In this document: piece after piece, positions 49,201 to 61,200 of the stretch
Layout: each line of letters begins with the position of its first letter
Position numbering within the stretch: position 1 is the first letter of the stretch
Origin: Monarcha castaneiventris obscurior
Taxonomy: Eukaryota; Chordata; Aves; Passeriformes; Monarchidae
Assembly: GCA_026261815.1 (NCBI GenBank)
Contig: JAMPIT010000227.1
Location: 434,001 to 498,000 of the forward strand
Length of the DNA stretch: 64,000 nt
Direction: 5' to 3'
Translations under genes and position numbers: made by a program
Notes under the pieces: model-generated
What the model was told of the DNA's origin: nothing
Database searches by the model: none
The model's input: the letters and a program-made list of their open reading frames with translations, nothing else

Positions 49201-52200
49201 AATTTATGTGTGTGGTTTTTTGCTTGTTTCTTATTTTATTTTTTTGTGTGGTTTTGTGTGTGTGTGTTTGGCTTTATTAATTGTACTGCCCCTTTTGTGG
49301 CTAGGAAAAAAAAACCCCAAACAGCATGACTTGATCACTCTGGCAGGGTTAATGATTTTATTTTATCAACATTGTCAAAATGGTGGCTCATGCCTTTTTA
49401 TTAAGGAACCATGGAATTTGGTCAGCCTTTGAAAAAATCTTGTTCTGCGCAGAATTCCCTGAAGTTAAGGAAATTATTTGTTGAAATATAAATAAGGAAA
49501 AGAAGACTTGAACTGCAAGATATGCTAATTTTAGTGGTGTGCTATACATCTGTGTTACCAGTTCTAGAATCTGTTAAGTCTGAAATTTCTTAACCTGGTG
49601 AAAACTTAGTGCCAGCTTTCTCTTAATCCTATCTTTTAGCTGCTAAATCTTTCTTACTCATGTGATCCTGTGAAAGCCTGTGTTTCCACACTGATCAGAA
49701 AGTTTGTGCAGATGATATTTCAGTAGAACTTGGTGTTCTTGGATTCATCCTCTGTGCCTTTGGGGAAGAGAGCTCTTTCTTTCACCTGTCAATAGGGACA
49801 GTATTTCTCATCTGAATTAAAGCTGCAAAGGTTGGAGTTACAAGCTTTTAATAGTTGTTATTCTTGTTTTGTATTTTGCAAGAGGAAAGCTGTCATATAT
49901 TTTCACTTCTTATTGTTTTGTTTTTCTTTATTTTTTGTTCTGTTTGCTTTTTGTTTGGTTTGGGTTTTTTTGTTTAAGTAATATTAAAAATAAGTATAAA
50001 TTTGGGAAGTTTCTTTGACTAGCCACTAACCAAGGAGTTAATTGACTTTTACTTGGCCCTGTGCCAACACATGGTTGCTATGTCTTGATGCCTATTCTTT
50101 ATTTTAGTATGGATCAGTTTGGGCACATTTGCCTGATGTTGTTCAGGTTTCTAGTAGCCTAGCCATCTTCATTCAGAATAAAAAGAGTTTCACTCTTTTG
50201 TTCATTGCGCACTGTTCTGCTATTAGTACTGAACACCTGCTTTTACAGAAAAGTTTCATTATCCTCCTTTGGTGAAACTTCGTGTCCTAATTCTATGGGC
50301 TGAATTATCATCTAGGCTTCTGTGAGTGAGAGTACTGAAGGTAGAACGTATCCTACTTCTGTGTTTAGTATGACATCATTATAAGTGTGTTATTTTGTCA
50401 TTTCTGGGTAGTAGAGATGGAAATTTTTGCACTCCGATTAACAGAGGAAGCTGCTGGTTCTGGAAATCCTTCCATTTGTGTTTTGGGTTGGGTTTTTTTT
50501 CCCCATGAGAAGATATTTCTTGTCTTAAAAGGCACTTTGGAAGCTTGCTAAAATTCATTGGTGCTTGGTGGAATGCGAAAGTATATATCCTATAAACGTG
50601 GGTGCACTGATTTAATGTTTGGCAGTTTTCCATTTTATTAGTAGCTTGTATTTTGAGAAGAGATAGCATGGACTGGTAAATACTACTTTTAAATAAAGCA
50701 TGGTGAAATTGATGAAGGCTTGGAAAGAACTGCTGGTTTATGATGTTGTTTTAGGCCTTCCTGTTTTGTATTATATTTTCATTTTATCTTCATTGCAAAT
50801 GCTGTTTGGAATTCTTTTTCATATCTTGGCTCATCTGGCTTTCAGCTGAAAACAGGAATACATTCATTTTCACCACAGGAGTTGGTAGGTTAGCTTGTCT
50901 TCTCATTGATGTTTCCGAAATGGTTAAACCAAAAACCATTCAGACTTGAGACTCTGTTCATTGTATCTTAATAATTTGTCATACTTGAACACTTCAGTTA
51001 GCAGCAATTTAGTGGCAATGCCAAGACAGTACAGAAGTAACTGGTTTATGCTGTTGTGGCTCTCTCATCTCTTAACTCCTTTAGTAAGTAAGCTTTAGTT
51101 AAGGTGTATCTTCTAATTTCTGCACTGTGTTTCTGCAAAGGAAATATTTAATATTTGAAAAAGTGTCATTTTGAATAAAATATTTTGATTGAGATATTTC
51201 ATGGCTTTGACTTGTTCAGATATTTGGGGTTAAACACAATATACATAAAATGAGAGGGAAATTAATTAAAAATTCATATTCAAGTCCTTCCCTAGAAGAA
51301 CCCCCACCCTGACCAGTAATATAAAAACCTTGTAATTTCACTGTTGGGCTAATTGAGTGCCTAACATTACAGCTGGATTGCAAAGTAGCTTTTGAGATTT
51401 TAGTAATGAAAATCTGACAACCTAAAAATCAGTGAAAACGTTCACAAATTCAAATCTTGGAATAAAACTGCTGCTTGTTAGAGAATGTTTCCCCATTGTT
51501 TGTTTCATGCAGTCTGCTGTTGTCTTGGAAAGCATGAAAAAACAGCTTATGCCATGACTATGCAGGCAGAAGATAGCAGTGCTACCAAGTGTGAGGAGAA
51601 AAATGAGGGAAGAAATTTTAAGATTGTCCAAAAGCATAGGATCTGCTTTTTGGATGGGAATCCACTTCTAATTTGAAAGATCTGTCTCAATACAAGAATT
51701 TTACATCTCAGGAGGAACGACTGTGTGTATCACATAATTATCTCGCCATTGTGAAAAGAATTGATATTCTGGTTTCCTCCAGGCATTGAAGCTGAGTAAA
51801 TGTTATTTTAGTGAGATTCTTGCAGATCTTGTAGGTAATACAGGATTAATATGTAAGGACAGAAGTATCCAACCTGCCTTAATCTTCTCTGCCAGTGTGC
51901 TCTCTGCATCCAACCCAGTGAGGCTGGTTCCTTTCTTGTCTCCTTTCACAGCCCCTTCTCCCTGTCTTGTCTATGTGATTTATTTCTTCTGTACTGGTAT
52001 GGTATTGTTCTAGGCTCTACATGGCAGCTAGCTGTAAGCTTGCAAAGTCGGTTCCAAAAAAAAAGGATCACACAACTTCTCACTCATTCTCCCAATTCCC
52101 CTGCCAGTGAGAAGGACAATGGGAAAGAAAAGGTAAACCTTTCAGGCTGATGTAAGAAAAATTAATTAATTGAAACAAAATAACAACAATAATAGTAGTA

Positions 52201-55200
52201 ATAGGCTAGAGGTAACATAAATATAAAATAGTACTAATAATTAATATAATATAGTACTAAATATGCTAATAACAACAGTGCTAATAATTGTAATGATAAG
52301 GAGAGGGAAAGAGACTGGCAAAACCCGACATTAACAAGCAGGTTGGTCAGAATCTGTGCACCGATGCCCAGTTTGTCCCCCAGCAGTGACTGGGGAGTGC
52401 TCAGATAAACTGGAAACTGGGTGTTACTGTTGGTTGTGTTTGTGCTTGAGGTAACCAGTCACAGAGTGTTTTATCTGTTAAGAACCGCTAATAACAATTT
52501 CAGGTATTATTGCAAAAGAATACTTTAAAGGTTTATTACGTAACTGCATCAGTAGTAAATACCAAGCTGTGTGTATAATCACTCTGCAGAGATCAAGTCT
52601 TTCATTATCTCTTAGTTTTGCAAGGGGAAAGGCCATTGAGATTTTTTTTTTCTTTGAGGTGGAATTGGTTTGCTTTGTTTTGTTTTTTACTTTCTTTTTT
52701 TTCCCATCAAGTTTCATGGTATGCTGGGTTCCCCATCACATTTTTATCCTGGTTTTCACCTACTGTCTTTGACAACTGAGTGTTTGTCCAGTTCACTGAC
52801 CTTCATATAAAAAGTGTTTTTCATGAAAAACATTTTTGCATCCTATCCCTAGTAGGTAACAAATCCTCCCTAGCCATATATGTAATCAGGAGCTGTAAAT
52901 TTTCTAAGGTATTGTCTTCCTGAAGCAATTATTTAGTCCCCAGTGATAGCCTCCTTTGCATTGTAACAGTCACCCGTTAATCCTTATTTTAAGCTCTGCA
53001 TAAAAATTGACTGTTCATGTCCATGTGGATCAGAGATCTAGATTAATATTTAGTAAAATTAGAGCACCCTTTTCTTTCATTGCATGATAGTTGATGGAAG
53101 GTATGAAGGCTTACTAGACCTAGTGATTGAGCCTAGTGGCTGGGGTTTTTTACTTTGCCCCTTTCTTTTCCCCAGACTCTTGTGTGATAGGATCATAGAA
53201 TAGTTTGTGTTGTAAGGGACCTTCAAAGGTCAAGTAGTCCAACCCGCCAGCTTTGGGTAGGGACATCTTCAGCTAGATCAGGTTGACAGAGCCTAGTGCA
53301 ACCTTACTGGGGATGGGGCATCTACCACTTCTCTGGGCACCCTGTTCCAGTGTTTCACCACCCTCATCATAGAATAATTCTTCCTTATATCTAGTCTGAA
53401 TCTATGCTCTTTCAGTTTAAAACTGTTACTGCTTTTCCGGTTGCTACAGGGCCTATTAAAATGCATGTCCCCATCTTCCCTTTAACTACTGAAAGGCCAC
53501 AGTGACATCTCCCTGAAGCCTTCTCTTCTACAGGCTGAACAGCCCCAACTCTCCCAGCCTTTCCTCACAGGAAGAAAGTCGTCTCATCATTTTTGTGGCC
53601 CTATTCAGAACCTGCTCCAACAGGTCCATGTCTTCCTTGTACTAAGGACCCTAGAGTTGGTCATAGTACTAAGAGTGGTGGGGTCTCATGAGAGAGGAGT
53701 ACAGTGGGAAAATCACCTTCCGTAACCTGCTGGCCATGCATGTTTCTGACTCAATTTCAGCCTCTCACCCACCAGCACCCCCAGCTCCTTCTCAGCAGGG
53801 CTGCTCTCGATCTGTTCATCCCGCAGCCTGTGTTGATAAGGGGGGGTTACCCCAACCCAGGTGCAGCACTTGGCCTTGTTGAACTCCATGAGATTCATGT
53901 GTGCCCACAGACATGTTATACAGGCTCCATACACTGGTTCAAGATGTGGAGAAAAAATCCCAAGAATCATAACAGCAAACAGGAATTAATTTTCAGTGTT
54001 GTGGAACTAATGATGTGGACTGCATTGCAAGCACTCAAGAAGAAGGAGGAGAGGAGCAGTTCCTGCAGGAAGGGAGACAAGTCTTCCAGGAGGAGATACA
54101 TCACAATGCACAGGAAGAGCACTGTTTTAACAGCTGTTATTGAATAGCACACACACACAGATTTGCTCCTTTTCTCCATAGCTGGACTCTGTGTATGCAT
54201 TGCCACATTCTTACCATTGTCTCCCTTCTGGAAAATGAGCTCTACTTTCCTAGAGCGGTTTTAGCATATTGTAGAACTGAGAATGGTATAGAAGTTTAAC
54301 TTTGATGCAAATTTGAAAAGCTGTTTCATGTAAGGGGTTTTGAAGAAAATTTGTTATTTTCATATCTCTGAAGGTTACTTCCTGAAGGATATGAAAAGGA
54401 TATAGTTAATTATTTTTTAAGTTTTGTATAAATGTTTTGCAGCATAAATTTGGCACAGTTGAAATATAAAAGCAAAGACATTTACTATAAAATTTAAGTA
54501 TGTGTGAAGATAAAAGTCACATTACTTTAAGTCTTTCTTTCTGTTCTTTGACATCTTACTATAAAAAACATTATTTTCCTCAATGGCAATCTTGCATGTG
54601 CATTTATGGGAAGAAGAAATAGTTCAGATAGGTTACCTGAACCTTAATGAAACTTTTGACCTTTTTTTCTATGTAAAGTGTTGGGGAAGTATGATGATAA
54701 AATTTTATACAAAACAACAGAGAATGTATGTCTTGTTTTTCTGTGTTTTGGAAATAGGCTTAGTCATCTTTCTTTAACCATCAGTGTAGTGGTATCATCT
54801 ACATACACTTTTATTTAGTCAAGGAGGTGTTTCATATATCAAGTTACAAAATAAATCTAAAAAACCCAGATCAATTTGCACTCTGAAGACCTTAATTATG
54901 TTGCTGTTGCTTATTTGAAAAGAACATTTAACGTTGTCTCTTTCTGAAAAACAATAATAGCAGTACTTCTTAAGTGATTTTTTTTTTATTTGGCTGTTGT
55001 GAAGCAAAGTGATTTCAATTTCCATTAGTTAAAGGTATAATATGCAAAATTAGAAAAAAGTTTTTGTTGTCTATGCTTGTTAATTTTGTCTTTCTTGCAT
55101 CTTGAACTTCTTCAAGCATAAGTATCCATGGTGTCATTGCAGCCCTTTTTTTTTTTAGCAGTAAAGTATTATTTCTTGTTTAATATGTTGCTGAGTTGGG

Positions 55201-58200
55201 GACTCAGAATCATCTCTGTGTTCCTTCAACAGTGTTGCCACAATTCAGAGACTACTGGTAAATTCAATTTTCTGGCAAAATAACAAATCAGTGTTATATC
55301 CTGTTATGCTGTGTTTTGATGTGTGGGTTTTTTTTCCTCACCCACCCACTCCGATTTGCATCTAGTGTCCTGACAATCTATGATGGCTTCTTGATTTTCT
55401 GGAGAAGCAGCTGTGGTTTGTGTTTTTTTAAGTAGCTCAGACCATGCTGTAAGAAAATCTGAATCAGAAGTGCAGAGGTCACTTCTGTCTGTTTTATATA
55501 CCACTCAGTAATTTATTCATGTGCTTTTGGAACATGGACGTGATTTCCTGATCAAGTTCAACTGTGACCAGTCAACATGCTCTGAGATCTGAGTTTTTGG
55601 CTCTTCAGGGATATCATTGCTTTTTTTTTTTTTTTCCTAATTGAGTGGGTTTTTTCTGCAGAATAAAGGAAAAAAAGGAAAATTCACCTAGGTGCCTATA
55701 CTCCAAATTAATGTTAAATGGCATTGCTAGAATGCTCACATGACCTGTTGTACCTTCCATGACCTAGAGTGCTTATACCTCTTCCAAAGGTATAAGGAGA
55801 ATCTGGCTATTGTGCACTTGACCTTTTGAGAGCCTTCTCAGAGAAGGACCTTCAAAATTTCACACTGTTACATGAATTGTCTTTTATTGTAAGACACACA
55901 TATAAAGGGTATTTATTGGGAGATGTCTGACCACTGTTACTCTTTCAAATGCCACTGAAGCACGAATGGTTGTACATTATGTTCAGAAAAAAAAATGGTT
56001 GATGTATCTGACATTTATGTTCTCTGAAGCTGCAAGTGCTCTTGTAGACTGTCTTACCCCTTGTGCGTATGAGTAGTGCGTTCTACAAATAAGCCCAGGC
56101 TTCCCCTAGGAGGAGGATAGCAGCAGAGAGCACTAGGCAGATACCCTCCAACTAATACCATCAAAATTATTTTTGCAGGCTCATCCACATAATTTAAAAA
56201 TAATGTTACTTTAAAATAAATTATCAAATAAGTTAGACCAGTTAAAAAGATAGTGCTGAAGTGGACTGCTGCTTCTCACCAAGAGAGCAAGGAAGGAAAG
56301 TGCTTTGCTGTGGACTGCAGTGCCTGTCACTGTGTTAATATAGCAGACTGAAATACTCAGAATGCTAGTAGTGCATAGACCAATTATAGTTTAGCAGCAG
56401 TGTCTTCTTCTCTTCCATCTGATAGTAGGGAATAGTCAAGTTTGGAATATGTAAGTCAATCTACATTTCATCTTCTCATTGTGGGGAGCTGATGAGTGTC
56501 CTGTGGCATCAGTGTCTCTTCTAAAAACTGAGTTTCCTACTTTTGTTGATTGAGACAGTGTACTTGAATATATGCACATGAATATATGGAAGTACTTGAA
56601 TGCACTGATCACTTTCAGTAAGTAGCAAATGCGGTGGAAGGTTTGCTTTTTGGAGAATTAAATTCTGTTTTTTGTAGCAAAGTTTATTGAGAAAACAAGG
56701 ATACGAAGATTTGTTCATTTCTTTGATGGCTATTAAATATAAAGCTTTTTAAACCTAACGTACACTAGATGTGTGGCATTTATTCTGTTTGCTATTGGGT
56801 AGCATTTTTTTTCAAACTTTTGGAAATTTCTTGACATTGAAGAAAAAGAAGATAACTTTTTCCTTTCTCCCACAGATCCAAACGTTTAATGTTGAGGCAC
56901 CATGCCAGACCGTGGAAGATTTAACGAGTGGGGTTGTGATGGCCCAGGTCCTTCAAAAAATGTAAGTAATTGTTTGCTTAATGAATTAAATACAGAGGAT
57001 TTTTATCTGAACGATTTTCTATATTTACATGTGTTTTAGTTCAAACTTGGCTGGTATTCCATGAAGATGTGGCTTAAATGGTACCTTAAACTGGAACATG
57101 ACTAATGATTTTTTCTCTGTACTTTACAGATAACTATCTTAAATGAAAAAAAAAAGTTTTGTTTTAGGGAAGAATTTATTCAGGTGTGAACTGACTGAAA
57201 AGTAAGCTGAATTAAAACTAAGCTTACAGATTCACACTAAAAATTGAAATCAGTGCAAGGTAAGGTAATTGGTCCTGATTGTTTTTTGAAACTACAGTCA
57301 GTCATGTTAGAATTAGTTTAATGTAATGAAACTTTTGTGATAAACTGAATGGAGCTGTCAGTTTGGTTGTTTGCAGTTGGAAGTACTTTTCAATTTGTTT
57401 CCACTACCCCTTGTCTGTTCACTAGACACCGCTGAGATTATGTGGGGGTATAAAGAAGAAGCATTAGGTTATTTATACACAGGATTGGTAAGATCCTACT
57501 GAGCCTTCTCTTCTTGAGGCTAAATGAACACAGCTCACCCAGTCTCACCTCATTTGACAGAAAATGCAGTCTGTTAATCATCTTAATTGCCCTTTGCTGA
57601 ACTACCGTGTAAGTCCAGGTGTCTCTCATACTGGGGAGTCCAGGATGCAGCAGTTCAGATATGGTTTTAACAGATCTGAGAAGTACCTCCCTTGGCCTGC
57701 TGGCAACCATCTTCCCAACCCAGCCCAGGTTGTGTTTGGCCTTCTTTGCTGCAAGGACACCTTGCTGGAGTGTGTTCCGCTTGGTTTCTACCTAGTTTCT
57801 TGTCTGCAAAGCTGTTTTCCAACCAGCTGGCCCCAGTATGTACTGGTGAATAGGGTTTGTTTGCACTTACCCTTCCTGAAATGTGTAAGGTTCCTCTCAG
57901 TGTGTTTTTTCCAGCTTGTCAAATTTCTCTTAAATGTCAATGCAACTATCGGGTGTATCAAACACTACTTCCATTTTTATACTATATGAAAAATTGCTCT
58001 CTGTCCCATCATCTAGGTCTCTGCAAATTAGACATTTAATAATATTGACCCATTGGGTATGCTGCTAGTGAAATGGCCTCAAGCTGGATTTCATGGTTCT
58101 GAAACCTTTTAGCCTGGCGTTTCAGCCCCTTTTCAGCCCACCTTGCTGTCCAGTTACCCCCGTCATGCTTGATCAGTTCTTCTATGAAGATGTTATCCTG

Positions 58201-61200
58201 ATGGGGCGGTCTATAGCAGGCATCTGTAACAGTGTCACTTATGTTAGTCTGCTTAGTCATCCTGACCAGTAATCTCTCAGCTGGCTCATATCCATCCTAA
58301 AGCAGAGCTCATGCATTCCCACTGCTCTCTAGCAGGAAGGGCGTCTCCCTGTCACTGCCTTCTCAGCTTGTTCTTCTTAAAGAGCCTGTATATGTTCCTG
58401 GCAGCAGCCCTGGCATGTGAGCCATCCTCCCACAGCTTCATGATCCCAGTGAGAGTGTGACCTTGTAACTACATACAGATCTCTGCTTCTTCCTATTTGT
58501 TCTCCATGCTGCATGCATTAGTGCAGAAGCACTCCACACATGCATCCAGTCTTTCTGATTCCCAAGAATGAAACTTTCCCCAGCGTACTCTTCTTTAGGC
58601 CTTTCTGTATTTATGTGCATATGCTTGGGGTGATGCCACTTCACCCAGCCCTGTTTTGTTGACTGTGAGGTATCTTTTGTTCACATAATTCCTCACCGCT
58701 AGTTTTTCAACAGAGTCCACTACTTTGTCACTTAATGTTCGTTTTTCTGTTGTTACTTTTATAAAACTGTTCTTACCACCTTGGCCAGCCCGTTAGTGAA
58801 GATGCGTCTGCCCACCACAGTCTGGTGGATCCCATCTCTCCCAAGCAGTCCTTGATTCTCGAAAGGATTCAATGGCTATCAAAACCAAAACTTTGTTGCC
58901 AGCACTAGATCACAGCTGGTTGTTGACCTACAGGATCTGTCTGCTGCTCAAACCTCTTCGTCACTAACTGGTGCAACTGGGGAGAACGCTTCTTGAGCCT
59001 TGACCGTAGCTTCCAAAGCCACATAATCACACTCGGCACTTCGCAGGTTTCCCTAGCTGTACAGCTTGTGCCCAGGTGGAAGAGCAGGAGTAATAGTGTG
59101 TGGGCTGGACAAGCTTCAGCAGTCTTTCAACAATGCCAGGAATTCAAACCCTGAGCAAGCAACAGCCCTTCTTGGATGATGTCAGTCAGAAGATGAGGGT
59201 CCTCTATCCTGTGCTAGTGCTTAGCGCTTCTTGCTTGTGCTGCTGTGAGGCTCAGGTTTACTGAACACAGATGATTTTTTTGGCAGAGCTCCTAGAGCTG
59301 TAACTGCTTTGAGGGCACTGAGTCTGTTCTGTAGTTGCAGATTCTCAGGAGCAGGAGCCTTCCTCCTAGTGAAAGAAGGAGCTGCCAGTTCACAGGGAGA
59401 ATAAAAAGGGGGAAAAGGGAAATCTCAATGTAGTCAAATAAAGCAAGACTTTTTAGCATGCGGTTCTGAGATACTGTTTTCAGTTGATGAACTGATATTT
59501 TTAAAATAAATATACAATACAAATATTGCATTTCTGTAGCATGATTTTAAATGCTTCCTGTAACAACTGCCATGCTGACACTGAACACAGAAATTCTTCA
59601 TTTTTTTCCAGTTCAATGTAAAGCTCACCTAAACAATTTATAATCCTTTCTTTATGCCCTATGTAATAATGTGAACATGCCAAAATTAGTATTGGACTAT
59701 CTTACTTTATGGTAATTGTGCTTCAGATTTAACATTTTTGCATACTTACATAATGAACAGACATTCTCATGCTGAAATTTAGCCAACAGTATTGCTAAAT
59801 CTTGACTGCATTCCTGTTGAAAGAAACTTTGAAGAGCAGGAGCAATCTGATCTTGGACTGTATGACAGGAATGATAACATGAATTTGAGAGAAAATATTA
59901 CTGCGTCCTTTTTGTTTTTTCCTTTATAAAACAGAATAAACAGAAGATAAGTAGTATAAGATAATAAGAAGTGTAACAGAAGATTAGTCTGATTGATTTT
60001 TGAAGTGGAAACCAAGGATTGTAGAGTAGCCAAACATTGTTTCTTTCCCTGGATATGAGATTGGAATATAGGTCGAACACAGGGATCAGATTTGTATAGC
60101 TAACTGAAAAACTGATCAGGAGCCTGTTGACAAAGCCATTTTAAATAATCTTTCTTGAAAACGAAACCAATTTCAACACTAGCAGTGAAATCCTCCTTTT
60201 GCTCCTTTGAATAGATACAATAGGAAGAATACTTACCTGAGAGTCCGGGTATGTTCAACAATACGAACCAAGTGTAGAGCATGCATTTTCGCTTTTTTTT
60301 TTAAATATATTAGCAGCCTTGGTTCCCTCTCTTTCCCACTAAAGATAGAAGACAATGTAGTCTTCATGTAGAAGACAATTTTTGCAGATGTAGAACTGTA
60401 CAACAGGAAGACAGCTGCATGCTTTAGGTTATTTGTAAAAGTCATGCAGTGAAGTTAAATAGCAAAGAACAAGCCTGAAAGCACCACGTCACTGCAGGCA
60501 TATCATTTGCAGTGAAAACTTGAATAGTTGTGACTTTGACATGAAAATCTCTCAAAAAGTTAGTCTTCAAAGGACAAATTTATTGTTTTGACTATAGACA
60601 CAACTTAAATGCCATTACTCTATTGAGAAGGATAAACCACTATTTTTGTAATTTGTGTTCCTTGAAAATTCGATGCTTTTCAGTATAGCTGCCTGTTTAT
60701 GGTTCTTCATAAGTGTGCATTTTTTGAGCCTAATAATAATGAGAGGTTAATTAGGTAACAGTAGGGAGAAGAGAATTCTGGCTACTTTTGTGTGCATCAG
60801 GATTTTACTATAGTAAATTAATTAATATTTTTTAAAAAGCTGAAAGAGCAGATTAATACATCCAGTAAGAATTAAAAAACAAAACAGGGGGAGAGTTCAT
60901 TATGCATGAAGAAAATATTGTCAACGAAGAAGTCAAGTGAAGAAGAGCATTGATGAAAATTTAAAGCTGTTGAGGTGATCCAGTGATCTGGATCTATTTC
61001 CATAGGGGAGTGAGGATAGCATTTCTTCCAAAAAGCTTAAAAGTTTACTAGTGAACTCTGTTATTTATATTTTTTGTTTTTTTTTTTTCATCTGACTTCA
61101 TAGGAAGAGTCCACTGGTACTTATGAGGATGGAATATAGTAGATCATGATGAGGAACAGTTTTCGAGAGATCCGTAGTTCAGGGAATCATTTGCTTTAGA

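Larger units (their letters stand above)
43218..56875 (+). other. HOOK3: HOOK3 intron 1
   Basis: 13.7 kb. It begins inside the CpG island and is then AT-rich. It contains a CR1 tail (43715-43895), an LTR-like fragment (about 52060-52420) and a longer antisense CR1 (53187-53935). Short (TG)n runs lie at 45986-45998 and 49255-49267. No other exon was recognised. Confidence 0.85.

Noticed and set aside
53704..54147. 147-codon plus-strand frame
   Set aside because: Its first half is antisense CR1 and its second half is unique intron sequence. There is no protein similarity and no splice context.
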